Below are positions 41,256 through 50,028 of a DNA stretch of 64,000 nucleotides, in pieces. Under the pieces are notes generated by a model that saw nothing but the letters and a program-made list of their open reading frames with translations, made no database searches and was not told the DNA's origin. The stretch lies in the NCBI GenBank assembly GCA_022841625.1, contig JALHRD010000024.1, positions 1 through 64,000 of the forward strand, written 5' to 3'. The translations under genes and the position numbers were made by a program. The DNA is from Xanthobacteraceae bacterium (lineage in GTDB: Bacteria; Pseudomonadota; Alphaproteobacteria; Rhizobiales; Xanthobacteraceae). The stretch's first letter is position 1. Every line of letters starts with the position of its first letter.

Positions 41256-43550
41256 ATGACCAAAATGGAAAAGCCCGCCAATTTTTCGCGCCGCTCGTTG
41301 CTTAAGGCTGGTGGCGCCTTTGTCGTGTCGATTGGGATGCCGATCGGCGCCGAGACGCTGCTCTCGATCAACACGGCGTTCGCGCAAGCCACCGCGACCC
41401 GTCCACCGCTGGTGCCGAACCAGTTGTCCTCCTACGTCGCCGTCAATGCCGATGGCACTGTCTCGGCGTTCTTTGGCAAGATGGACATGGGCCAAGGCCT
41501 CTATGTCTCGATCGGACAGATGGTGGCCGAAGAACTCGACGTCGCGTTCGAAAAAGTGACGGTCTTCATGGCCGATACCCGCACCAGCGTGAATCAGGGC
41601 GGCGCATCGGGCTCGACCGGCCTCCAAATGGGCGGCCGGCAAATGCGCGCGGCCTCGGCCGAAGCCCGGCGCGTCTTGATAGAGATGGCGGCGCAGAAAC
41701 TCAATCTTCCCGCCGAACAACTCACCGTCACCGACGGCGTCGTTCACGCCAAAGCCGATGCCTCAAAACGCGCGAGCTACGCCGAACTGATTGGCGGCCG
41801 CCACTTCAACGTCGAGCTTGAATGGAATAAGCAGATGGGCAATGCGCTTTATGCCCCGGGCAAGGCGCAGCCGAAGAATTACAAGGACTACAAGATCGTC
41901 GGCAAGCCGATCAAGCGGGTCGATGTTGCGCCGAAGGCATTCTGCACCGAGCCGTTCGTCACCGATATCAAGCTGCCCGGCATGGTGCATGCCAGGATGG
42001 TCCGTCCGCCAGTCGCCGGCGCCACGATTGTCAGCGTCGATGAATCCTCTATCAAAAACATTCCCGGCGGCCGCGTGGTCCGCGACAACAACTTCCTCGC
42101 AGTGGTCGCCGACAATGAGTGGGATGCCGTCAAGGCCCTGCGGCAGCTCAAGGTGCAGTGGTCAAACAGCCAACCGCCATTCATCGACCAGGCGACGCTC
42201 TATGGCCATATCCGTAAAGCGCCGGTGCGGCACCGCGAAGAGATGAAGCCGGTCGGCAATGTCGACGAGGCCTTCAAGTCGGCCGCGCGCGTGATCGAGG
42301 CCGACTATGAATGGCCGTTCCAGTCTCATGCCTGCATGGGACCGGCCTGCGCCGTGGTCGAAATCGCGAGCAACGGACACGTCACCTGCTGGAGCGGAAG
42401 CCAGAAGCCGCACTTCCTGCGTGACGGCATCGCCCGTACGCTTGGCGTCAAGGCCGAGACCGTCGATTGCATCTGGGTGGTCGGGCCGGGCTCCTACGGC
42501 CGCAACGATGCCGACGACTGCGGCAATGATTGTGCTGTAATCGCCAAGGCGGTCGGCCGACCGGTGCGCCTGCAATATATGCGTGACGAAGGTACCGGCT
42601 GGGATCCCAAGGGCCCCGCATCGATTCATCGCGCCCGCGCGGCGATCGATGCCAATGGCCAGGTCATCGCCTATGATTTCCTGAGCAAGGGCTTCTCGCG
42701 GATCGACGTCAACACCAACGGCAGCCAGCCGCGCGATACGCTGGCCGGTCACTTCCGTGGCGTCGAGCTTCGATCCGGGAACAATTTCGGCCTGCCATCG
42801 GAATCCTATGCCTTCGCCAACAAGCGCATGGCATGGGAAACGATCCCGCCGTTCCTCGAACGGGCCTCGCCGCTGCGCAGCGCGCACCTGCGCGATCCGG
42901 TTGGGCCGCAGATTCACTTTGCCAGCGAGTCCTTCATGGACGAAGTGGCAGCGGCGCTTGCGATCGACCCGATCGAGTTGCGCCTGCGGCACGTCAAGGA
43001 TCCGCGCGACATCGCACTGCTCAAGGCTGCCGCGCAGAAATCCGGCTGGCAATCGCGGCCGTCGCCGCGCAAGGACCAGACCGGCAGTACCGTCAGCGGA
43101 CGCGGCGTCGCTTATGCGACGCGCAACGGGACCCGGGTGGCGATTGTCGCCGAGGTCGACGTCGACCGGTCGACCGGGAAGATCTGGGCGCGCAAATTTA
43201 CGGTTGCGCATGATTGCGGCCAGATCATCAATCCCGACGGTCTGGTGCATACGATCGAAGGCAACATAATCCAGGCGCTGAGCCGTACGCTCTGGGAAGA
43301 GGTGAAATTCGATCCCAAGAGCGTGACCAGTGTCGACTGGCAGACTTACCCGATCCTGGACATGACGGAGATTCCGGAAACCATCGATTGCGTGCTGCTC
43401 GACTATCCGGATCGGCCGCCGACTGGCGCCGGCGAGGGCGCGATGCGGCCGGTCGCAGCCGCCGTCGCCAACGCGGTATTCGACGCTACCGGGGTGCGGA
43501 TCCGCCAGATGCCCTTCACCCCGGACCGGATCCGGGCATCGATGTCGTAA
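41256..43550 (+). CDS. Molybdopterin-binding subunit, IorB-like, Tat-exported
   Basis: A 764-residue Mo hydroxylase large subunit of the isoquinoline 1-oxidoreductase beta type. A twin-arginine signal (SRRSLLKAGGAFVVSIGMPI) directs the folded complex to the periplasm, carrying the signal-less 2Fe-2S partner. Cofactor-contact motifs include GSGSTGLQMGG-like GASGSTGLQMGGRQM, and the catalytic Glu lies in GAGEGAMRPVAAA near the C-terminus. It oxidises N-heterocycles or aldehydes with water as oxygen source. No FAD subunit is present, as usual for this type. A terminator follows. Confidence 0.93.
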   Translation: MTKMEKPANFSRRSLLKAGGAFVVSIGMPIGAETLLSINTAFAQATATRPPLVPNQLSSYVAVNADGTVSAFFGKMDMGQGLYVSIGQMVAEELDVAFEKVTVFMADTRTSVNQGGASGSTGLQMGGRQMRAASAEARRVLIEMAAQKLNLPAEQLTVTDGVVHAKADASKRASYAELIGGRHFNVELEWNKQMGNALYAPGKAQPKNYKDYKIVGKPIKRVDVAPKAFCTEPFVTDIKLPGMVHARMVRPPVAGATIVSVDESSIKNIPGGRVVRDNNFLAVVADNEWDAVKALRQLKVQWSNSQPPFIDQATLYGHIRKAPVRHREEMKPVGNVDEAFKSAARVIEADYEWPFQSHACMGPACAVVEIASNGHVTCWSGSQKPHFLRDGIARTLGVKAETVDCIWVVGPGSYGRNDADDCGNDCAVIAKAVGRPVRLQYMRDEGTGWDPKGPASIHRARAAIDANGQVIAYDFLSKGFSRIDVNTNGSQPRDTLAGHFRGVELRSGNNFGLPSESYAFANKRMAWETIPPFLERASPLRSAHLRDPVGPQIHFASESFMDEVAAALAIDPIELRLRHVKDPRDIALLKAAAQKSGWQSRPSPRKDQTGSTVSGRGVAYATRNGTRVAIVAEVDVDRSTGKIWARKFTVAHDCGQIINPDGLVHTIEGNIIQALSRTLWEEVKFDPKSVTSVDWQTYPILDMTEIPETIDCVLLDYPDRPPTGAGEGAMRPVAAAVANAVFDATGVRIRQMPFTPDRIRASMS

Positions 43551-43570
43551 CGCGCCCTACACCGACGACC

Positions 43571-43603
43571 AAAGGCCGGCCCTGCACTGGGCCGGCCTTT
43601 TTT
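43571..43603 (+). terminator. Rho-independent terminator
   Basis: AAAGGCCGGCCC (43571-43582) and GGGCCGGCCTTT (43589-43600) form a 12-bp perfect stem with a TGCACT loop, ending in six T. It lies 20 nt after the IorB-like gene and closes the LVIVD-GTPase-IorAB operon. Confidence 0.92.
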
Positions 43604-43694
43604 GTCGGCCATTGGCCAGATTTCCCGTTTGCGCCTCGCCGGTCTTCATGGTTCCTATCGCCCAACTGCAACATCCCGAAGAAGAGGAACAACC

Positions 43695-44786
43695 GTGAAG
43701 CAGATCGAAGCTGCCGTCATCGGCGTCGGATGGGTTGGCGGGACGCGCGCGGAAACGCTGGCGCGCACCGCGCTGGTCGACAAGCTGCATCTGTGCGACA
43801 TCCGCCCCGATCGCCTGGCCGAGGTGAAGGCGCTCTATCGGCCGGCGACCGCCACGCTCGACTACCAGGACATCATCAACAACGACAATATCTCGGTGGT
43901 GTTCGTCTCGACCACGCCGGAGTCCAACCATTATCCGATTGCGCGCGATTGCCTGCGCGCCGGCAAGAACGTCATGCTGGAGAAGCCGATCGCGCTCGAA
44001 TTGTGGGAGGCCGACGAGCTGATCATGCTCGCCAAGCGCAACAATCTAAAATTCACCATCGGCTATTCGCAGCGCTTCAACACCAAAATCGCCTACGCCA
44101 AAAAGAAAATCGTCGATGGCACCCTCGGCAAGGTCGTGTCGGTGCTGGTCAGCCGCCATCTGTCGCGCAGCCTTGGCAAGAAGATTGCAAGCCGGGTGCG
44201 GCTTTCGCCGGTGGTGATGGAATCCACCCACGATCTCGACTTTGTGTTCTGGCTGCTTGAGCCGGCCAAGCCGGTGCGGGTCTATTCGCAAGGCGCCTAT
44301 GGCTATATGGAGCCGATCAACGGCTCGCACGACGTGATGTTCACGACCGTCACCATGGACAATGGCGTCGTGGTGATGATCGGCGGCGGCTGGAACTTCC
44401 CGCCAAGCTTCCCCAACTACTGCGCGACCTGGATCGAGATCACCGGCACCGAAGGCGCGCTGGTGCTTGACGATACCCAGCGCGACAATTGGCTAAACAC
44501 GGCAGCCAACGGCCAATGGTTTCCGATGTCGACCATGCCGGGCGAGATGGTGGACCATGTGTTTGCCGGAGGCATGGGACCGGAGACCATCCATTTTGTC
44601 GAAGCTTGTATCCGCAATGGCCCGGTGATGGTCACGCCGGAAAGTGCGCGCGCGGTAATGGAAACCTACACCGCCGCCGATCTGTCCGCCGACCGCAACG
44701 AGCCGGTCGATCTGCCATTGACCAATGAAACGATCGCGGCGGTGGCCGACTTCAAGGCAAAGTTCCGCAAGGGCGACAACACATGA
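43695..44786 (+). CDS. Gfo/Idh/MocA-family oxidoreductase
   Basis: A 363-residue NAD(P)-dependent dehydrogenase starting at GTG 43695 (AGAGGAAC upstream). The Rossmann motif AAVIGVGWVGGTRAETLA is followed by VMLEKPIALELWEADELI, the EKP motif with the catalytic lysine, and SPVVMESTHDLDFVFWLLEP with the His that aids catalysis. The family oxidises or reduces sugars, inositols and related alcohols. It overlaps the next gene by 4 nt (ATGA), a close paralogue with the same motifs. Substrate unknown. Confidence 0.91.
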   Translation: MKQIEAAVIGVGWVGGTRAETLARTALVDKLHLCDIRPDRLAEVKALYRPATATLDYQDIINNDNISVVFVSTTPESNHYPIARDCLRAGKNVMLEKPIALELWEADELIMLAKRNNLKFTIGYSQRFNTKIAYAKKKIVDGTLGKVVSVLVSRHLSRSLGKKIASRVRLSPVVMESTHDLDFVFWLLEPAKPVRVYSQGAYGYMEPINGSHDVMFTTVTMDNGVVVMIGGGWNFPPSFPNYCATWIEITGTEGALVLDDTQRDNWLNTAANGQWFPMSTMPGEMVDHVFAGGMGPETIHFVEACIRNGPVMVTPESARAVMETYTAADLSADRNEPVDLPLTNETIAAVADFKAKFRKGDNT

Positions 44787-45880
44787 GAACGCCGGCTCAG
44801 GACATCGGCCTTGCCATTATCGGCGGCGGCCGCGTCGGGCTGTTCCGGGGCGAAGTCGCCAACCGCCACCCGGCCGTGAAGTGGATCGGGCTGGCGGAGA
44901 AAAACCCGAACCGTGCCGGCGAGGTCGCGCCCAAGATCGGCGCCGACTTTGTCACACAGAGCCATGTCGAACTGCTCAAGCGCCCTGAGGTGACCTGCGC
45001 GATCATTGCCACCGACGAGCACCTGCATGTCGAGCCAATTCTGGCGGCGGTCGAGCGCGGGATTCCGATGCTCATCGAAAAGCCGCTGGCGACCGATCTT
45101 GCGCAATCGGCGCGCGTACTCAAGGCAATCACCGACGCCAAGCTCGATGCGGTCGTCGGTTATACCCAGCGCTTCCGCCGCAAATGGCTTTCCGCCAAGG
45201 AAAAGGTCCGCACCGGCGCACTTGGCGATGTTACGTTGGTGACTTCGCGCGCGTTCATGAACCGCCTGGTCGCGATCGACAACTACAAACGCACAGACGA
45301 TCCGTCGACAATTTCGCCCATGGTGATCTCAGGCACCCACGCACTCGATATCGTCATGTGGTACATGGAGGCAAAAACGCCGGTCGAGTGTTACGCGCGC
45401 TCGATCGACAAAGTGCTGGGCCCGACCTATGGCGGCATTGACGCCACCGCCGGTATGATCATGTTCTCCGACGGCAGCGTCTATCACCTCAATATTTCCT
45501 GGGCGCTGCCGGTGACTTGGCCCGGCGCGGTCTATTCGCTCGAAGTCGGCATCAACGGCACCGACGGCGTACTCACCATCGACGACACCCACCGCGACAT
45601 GGTGCTCGCGGTCTCAAAGCCGCAGGAGGAAGGCTACGCGCCCGACCGGCGCCGGCTGGTCGATTTCCTGGGCAGCTACCCACCGGGCGACATGGCGCTC
45701 GGCGAATTGCGCGGCCCAATGGCGGACGAAACCGTATCCTGGCTTAACCGCATCGCGCTCGGACTGCCGACCCAAGCGGCGACGGCAGCGGAGGCGCATC
45801 GCAATCTGATGCTGACCAAGGCGCTCGATCTTTCCGCCAAGACCAAACAGCCGGTGACACTTCCGCTTGAACCCGCCTGA
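44783..45880 (+). CDS. Gfo/Idh/MocA-family oxidoreductase (paralogue)
   Basis: A 365-residue dehydrogenase coupled by ATGA overlap to its paralogue. It shows LAIIGGGRVGLFRGEVANRH, PMLIEKPLATDLAQSARVLK and SPMVISGTHALDIVMWYMEA, so both the EKP lysine and the catalytic His are kept. The two enzymes may catalyse sequential steps or form a heteromer. No sugar transporter or isomerase is adjacent, so assignment to a pathway is open. Confidence 0.91.
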   Translation: MRTPAQDIGLAIIGGGRVGLFRGEVANRHPAVKWIGLAEKNPNRAGEVAPKIGADFVTQSHVELLKRPEVTCAIIATDEHLHVEPILAAVERGIPMLIEKPLATDLAQSARVLKAITDAKLDAVVGYTQRFRRKWLSAKEKVRTGALGDVTLVTSRAFMNRLVAIDNYKRTDDPSTISPMVISGTHALDIVMWYMEAKTPVECYARSIDKVLGPTYGGIDATAGMIMFSDGSVYHLNISWALPVTWPGAVYSLEVGINGTDGVLTIDDTHRDMVLAVSKPQEEGYAPDRRRLVDFLGSYPPGDMALGELRGPMADETVSWLNRIALGLPTQAATAAEAHRNLMLTKALDLSAKTKQPVTLPLEPA

Positions 45881-46008
45881 GGCATGAATGCTGGAGAGCT
45901 GCAACGCAGCCGCAACTAGACGACCACTGGACAACAGCGTTGTATCCTTATCAAAATAACTTGAGCGACGGTTTCGAAGGTCACTAACGCAACCACGGGG
46001 AAGAATTC

Positions 46009-46476
46009 ATGAGACAGAGCGCAATTGCCTTGTTGATTGGCCTTGCCATGATTGGCGCGACCAGCCGCGCGACCGGCGAACCGGCGCAGCCCTACGCGCC
46101 CGGGCCGGTCGAGTACATGCTTCAGCTCCAAAGCCATCACAATAAGCTTTGGCTTGCCGGCAACGCTCGCAACTGGGACCTCGCCGACTATCAAGCCGAT
46201 GAATTGAAGGAATTGCTTGAGGACATCGCCAAGCGCATCCCCGTCTACAAGGACATGCCGATTGGCAAGATGATCGAGGCAACTGTCATGCCCCCAATGG
46301 AAGGCGTCGAGGCCGCGATCAAAAGCCGCAACAGCAAGGCGTTTGCATCCGCTTTCGACAAGCTCACCGCAGGCTGCAACTCCTGCCATGAAGCAGCCAA
46401 GCGCGGCTTCATCGTTGTGCAACGGCCGGCGACATCGCCGTTCCCCAATCAATCATTCGCACCCAAGCGAAAATAG
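46009..46476 (+). CDS. Cytochrome c'-like periplasmic protein
   Basis: A 155-residue exported protein (signal peptide about 1-23) of four-helix-bundle character with one heme motif near the C-terminus, C123-N-S-C126-H127, as in cytochrome c' and related c-type proteins. No obvious distal Met motif is seen. It would carry a covalent heme in the periplasm. It lies 58 nt upstream of a Bug receptor on the same strand and between two molybdenum-hydroxylase operons, so an electron-acceptor role is possible but unproved. Confidence 0.8.
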   Translation: MRQSAIALLIGLAMIGATSRATGEPAQPYAPGPVEYMLQLQSHHNKLWLAGNARNWDLADYQADELKELLEDIAKRIPVYKDMPIGKMIEATVMPPMEGVEAAIKSRNSKAFASAFDKLTAGCNSCHEAAKRGFIVVQRPATSPFPNQSFAPKRK

Positions 46477-46534
46477 GGGGTGCCGAACAGACTGCGCGGA
46501 TTTCAGCGCAGCCTGACTTCTCGGAGGCCGGTTC

Positions 46535-47548
46535 ATGCGATACCTGTTGCTAGCGACCAGCGTTCTTACCGCACTCGCTTCATCGGCGCCCGCGCAAGGC
46601 GTCGCCGATTTCTACAAGGGCAAGACCATTCGCATGGTGGTCGGCATCGATGTCGGCTCCGGCTATGATGTGAATGCGCGCCTGCTTGCCCGCCACCTGG
46701 TCAATCATATCCCGGGCAATCCGGCGATTGTGGTCCAGAACCAGCCCGGCGCCGGCAGTGCGATCATGACAGCGCAGCTTTATTCCGCAGGTCCGTTTGA
46801 CGGTACGGTCATCGGCGCGGCATTTGCCGGCATGCCGACCCTGCCCTTGCTGTCCCCAGGCAAAGTCCGATTCGATCCGACCGAACTTATCTGGCTCGGC
46901 AATACCAACCGCGAAACCCATGTCACATATGTGTGGCACACCGCGCCGGTACAGAATTTCGACGAGCTGCTAAGCAAGGAGTTGATCATGGGCGCGCAGG
47001 CGCCCGGCTCCTCGCAGGTCGATTTTCCCCTGGTCGCAAACGCACTGTTCAGCCTGAAGCACAAAGTCATTACCGGCTACGGATCAACCGCCAAGATCAA
47101 CCTCGCAATGGAGAGCGGCGAAGTCCATGGCGCGATCGCCGCCCTTACCAGCGTGCGCACGCTCAGTTCCCAGTGGCTTGCAGAGAAAAAGATCAAGATC
47201 ATCACGCAGTGGGCGCTGCGGCCAAATCCCGATCTACCCGGGGTTCCCAATGCGCTCGATCTCGCCAAAACCGATGCCGAGCGTGCCGCGCTCAATCTGG
47301 TGATGGCGCGGCTCGACATTGGGCGGCCCTTCTTCCTACCGCCCAATGTTCCCGCCGACCGCGTCACTGCGTTGCGCGCGGCATTCGATGCCACCATGAA
47401 GGATCCGGCCTACCTCGCCGAAGCGACCAAACTCAAAATCGACGTCGATCCCATGAATGGTGCCGACTTGACGACGTTCGTTGCGCAGATTGCCAAAACG
47501 CCCGCCGACACCGTGGCCCGCGTGCGCAAGGCGCTGGAAACAAAATAG
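46535..47548 (+). CDS. TctC-like periplasmic receptor, FYKGK subgroup
   Basis: A 337-residue receptor with signal peptide (ending APAQ at about 21), then GVADFYKGKTIRMVVGIDVG, NHIPGNPAIVVQNQPGAGS and MARLDIGRPFFLPPNVPADR. It is a close relative of the receptor at 53.6 kb; the two share DLAKTDAERAALNLVMAR-type and RAAFDATMKDP segments. It follows the cytochrome gene and converges on a classical Bug gene 19 nt away. Ligand unknown. Confidence 0.89.
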   Translation: MRYLLLATSVLTALASSAPAQGVADFYKGKTIRMVVGIDVGSGYDVNARLLARHLVNHIPGNPAIVVQNQPGAGSAIMTAQLYSAGPFDGTVIGAAFAGMPTLPLLSPGKVRFDPTELIWLGNTNRETHVTYVWHTAPVQNFDELLSKELIMGAQAPGSSQVDFPLVANALFSLKHKVITGYGSTAKINLAMESGEVHGAIAALTSVRTLSSQWLAEKKIKIITQWALRPNPDLPGVPNALDLAKTDAERAALNLVMARLDIGRPFFLPPNVPADRVTALRAAFDATMKDPAYLAEATKLKIDVDPMNGADLTTFVAQIAKTPADTVARVRKALETK

Positions 47549-47567
47549 TCCCGGGCGAACGGTCAGG

Positions 47568-48530
47568 TCAGGGGCCGATCCCCGCCGCCTTCACCAGCGC
47601 AGCATTGACCTTGATCTCATTGCGAATGTAGCTGTCAAATTCATCAAGACCCAGCAACATCGACTCCGCACCGAGCTTGGCCATGCTGGCGCGCACCTCC
47701 TTGTTGTCGAGCGCCTTCGCGGTCTCTTGATGTAGCCGCGTTACAATATCGCGCGGCGTCTTCGACGGCAGGAACATCCCGACCCAAAAATTGTAATCCG
47801 AATTGGGGACACCGGACTCGAGCGTCGTTGGCAGGTCCGGTAGCGCCGCCGAGCGCTTGGAGCTGCCCATGGCCAGCGCCACGAGCTTTTTCTCCGCGAT
47901 CAACTGCAACACGGCATTGACCGGGCAGAAATAATAATCGACGCGGCCGGCGATGATTTCGGTCAGCGCCTCTGGCGTGCCTTTGAACGGCACATGGACG
48001 ACCTCGATGCCGGCCCCCAGGCGAAACCGTTCGGCGTTCAATTGGGTCGCGGTGCCAACCCCAGCCGACGCATAATTCAGCGCGCCCGGCTTGGCTTTCG
48101 CGGCCTGCACCAGGTTCGAAACGGTCTTGATGCCCTTATCCGGCGAGATCACCAACACCTGCGGGAGCAGCGCCAGCGGCGTGATGCCGACGAGATCGCG
48201 AACCGTGTCGTAAGGCGTGTTGGGATAAGTGGTCGGCGTGATGGTGTAGGACGACGAATGAACCAGGATGGTGTGGCCATCGGCATCGGCCCGGGCGACC
48301 GCCCCAACCCCAATAGTTCCGCCCGCTCCCGGCCGATTCTCGACCACGAACGGTTGCCCGAGTTGCTCCGACAAGCGCTGCGCCACCGTCCGCGCCATGA
48401 TGTCGGTGGCGCTGCCGGCGGTGAATGGCACAATCACCTGCACCCGCTTGCTGGGCCACGCCTGCGCCAATGCCTCACCTTGCACGAAGCACATGGCCAA
48501 AGCCGCACTCCAAATCCACGACCGTTTCAT
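47568..48530 (-). CDS. Bug/TctC-family periplasmic substrate-binding protein
   Basis: A 320-residue classical Bug receptor with signal peptide (ending ALAQ at about 23), WPSKRVQVIVPFTAGSATD, FVVENRPGAGGT and HVPFKGTPEALTEIIAGRVD. GGAGGGG lies before the ATG. It diverges from the three-gene Mo hydroxylase operon across 131 bp, so the two may share regulation and the receptor may bind that enzyme's substrate or product. Confidence 0.92.
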   Translation of the reverse strand: MKRSWIWSAALAMCFVQGEALAQAWPSKRVQVIVPFTAGSATDIMARTVAQRLSEQLGQPFVVENRPGAGGTIGVGAVARADADGHTILVHSSSYTITPTTYPNTPYDTVRDLVGITPLALLPQVLVISPDKGIKTVSNLVQAAKAKPGALNYASAGVGTATQLNAERFRLGAGIEVVHVPFKGTPEALTEIIAGRVDYYFCPVNAVLQLIAEKKLVALAMGSSKRSAALPDLPTTLESGVPNSDYNFWVGMFLPSKTPRDIVTRLHQETAKALDNKEVRASMAKLGAESMLLGLDEFDSYIRNEIKVNAALVKAAGIGP

Positions 48531-48661
48531 AACCCCTCCATCAAGCGTTGCCTCACATTGGCGACGATAGTGACCGCCCCACGTTGCGCCGACAAGGGCG
48601 ACGTGTGATTTTCAGCTTGTTGGATCATGCCCCCCGAGGGGCCGTGCATTGAGGCCGAACG

Positions 48662-49540
48662 TTGAAATCGCCCGCGTTTGAGTATGCCCGCGCCGCTTCG
48701 ATCGACGAGGCCTGTGAACTGTTGTCACAGCATGGCGACAGCGCGAAGGTCCTTGCCGGGGGGCAAAGCCTTGTGCCGATGATGGCATTCCGGTTGCTAC
48801 GCCCCCATTGGCTGATCGACATCAGCGAGATTGCACCGTTGCAATACATTGCGCTGGAAACCGATGTCGCGCGCACGGGGGCCTGCACGCGGCAATGCAC
48901 CGTTCAGTGCGACGCTACCCTTGCGGCCCAAGTGCCGCTGCTGCGCCAAGCCCTGGCCTTTGTCGGCCACGCGCAGATCCGCAACCGTGGCACCATCGGC
49001 GGCAGTCTGGTGCAAGCCGATCCTTCGGCCGAACTGCCTCTGGTCGCGCAAATTCTGCAAGCGCGCCTGGTGGTTCGCGCCAAATCCGGCCCACGGACAT
49101 TAACGGCTGAGGATTTCTTTACCGGCCCGATGACCACCGCGCTTGCACCCGACGAATGTCTTACCGAGATCCAGTGGCCGGTCTGGCCTGACCGCAGCAC
49201 CGGCTCGGCCTTCACCGAGGTAAGCCGGCGCCATGGCGACTTTGCCATGGTAGCCGCCGGCGCTCAGGTCGCGGTGGATGCGGCGGGGCAATGCATTCGT
49301 GCCGCGTTTGGGGTCGGTGGCGCCGCGCCGACGCCGGTTGCGTTTCCCGATCTTGCGCAGCGCTTGGTCGGCACCTCATTCAATCAAGCCCTGCTGCGCG
49401 ATGTCGCGCAGCAGGCTGCGGCCGCGCTTGAGCCTGGCGCTGACACCCATGCCAGCGCCGCCTATCGACGCCACCTTGCCGCAGTCCTCGCGACGCGGGT
49501 GCTGCAATCCGCCTACGATACCGCGAGGGCCGCCCGATGA
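48662..49540 (+). CDS. FAD-binding subunit of a Mo hydroxylase (CoxM-like)
   Basis: A 292-residue medium subunit with a TTG start. It opens KSPAFEYARAASIDEACELL and has both FAD motifs of the family: AGGQSLVPMMAFRLLRP (AGGxS) and IRNRGTIGGSLVQADPSAEL (TIGG). It carries electrons from the 2Fe-2S subunit to the acceptor. It overlaps the 2Fe-2S gene by 4 nt (ATGA), giving the M-S-L order of CO-dehydrogenase-like operons. TTG is an uncommon start, but homology begins here. Confidence 0.92.
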   Translation: MKSPAFEYARAASIDEACELLSQHGDSAKVLAGGQSLVPMMAFRLLRPHWLIDISEIAPLQYIALETDVARTGACTRQCTVQCDATLAAQVPLLRQALAFVGHAQIRNRGTIGGSLVQADPSAELPLVAQILQARLVVRAKSGPRTLTAEDFFTGPMTTALAPDECLTEIQWPVWPDRSTGSAFTEVSRRHGDFAMVAAGAQVAVDAAGQCIRAAFGVGGAAPTPVAFPDLAQRLVGTSFNQALLRDVAQQAAAALEPGADTHASAAYRRHLAAVLATRVLQSAYDTARAAR

Positions 49541-50028
49541 GCGAAACGCTCTACCGCATCGCCGTCACCGTGAACGGCGTCGAGCGCACCGGTCAAGTCA
49601 CGGCGCGAACGTCGCTGGTCGACTGGCTGCGCGAACATTTGCATCTCACCGGCACGCATATTGGTTGCGAACATGGCATCTGTGGCGCTTGCTCGATCAT
49701 GCTCGACGGCGCGCCCGTGCGTTCCTGCCTGATCTATGCGGTGCAAACGGACGGCCATCGCGTCACCACGGTCGAAGGCCTGACCCATCCGGATGGGCGG
49801 CTCAGCATCCTGCAAGACAGTTTTTGCGAGACCCACGGACTGCAATGCGGTTATTGCACGCCGGGGATGCTGATTGCAGCCCAGGCGCTGCTCGATGCCA
49901 ATCCGCGTCCAAGCGAGGACGACATTCGCGAAGCGATCAGCGGCAATCTCTGCCGCTGCACCGGCTATCAGCAAATCGTCGAGGCCATCGCGCTCGCCGC
50001 GAAGCGGATATCTGGGGAACCGGCATGA
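49537..50028 (+). CDS. 2Fe-2S subunit of a Mo hydroxylase (CoxS-like)
   Basis: A 163-residue subunit with ligands C44, C49, C52 and C64 for the plant-type cluster and C104, C107, C139 and C141 for the second cluster (QCGYCTPG, LCRCTGY). It overlaps both neighbours by 4 nt (ATGA on each side), showing tight translational coupling. No signal peptide: the complex is cytoplasmic. Confidence 0.94.
   Translation: MSETLYRIAVTVNGVERTGQVTARTSLVDWLREHLHLTGTHIGCEHGICGACSIMLDGAPVRSCLIYAVQTDGHRVTTVEGLTHPDGRLSILQDSFCETHGLQCGYCTPGMLIAAQALLDANPRPSEDDIREAISGNLCRCTGYQQIVEAIALAAKRISGEPA

Noticed and set aside
49278-50024. In-frame N-terminal extension of the CoxL-like gene
   Set aside because: It overlaps the FAD and 2Fe-2S genes in another frame and reads as low-complexity Arg/Ser sequence; the ATG at 50025 with ATGA overlap is the natural start.
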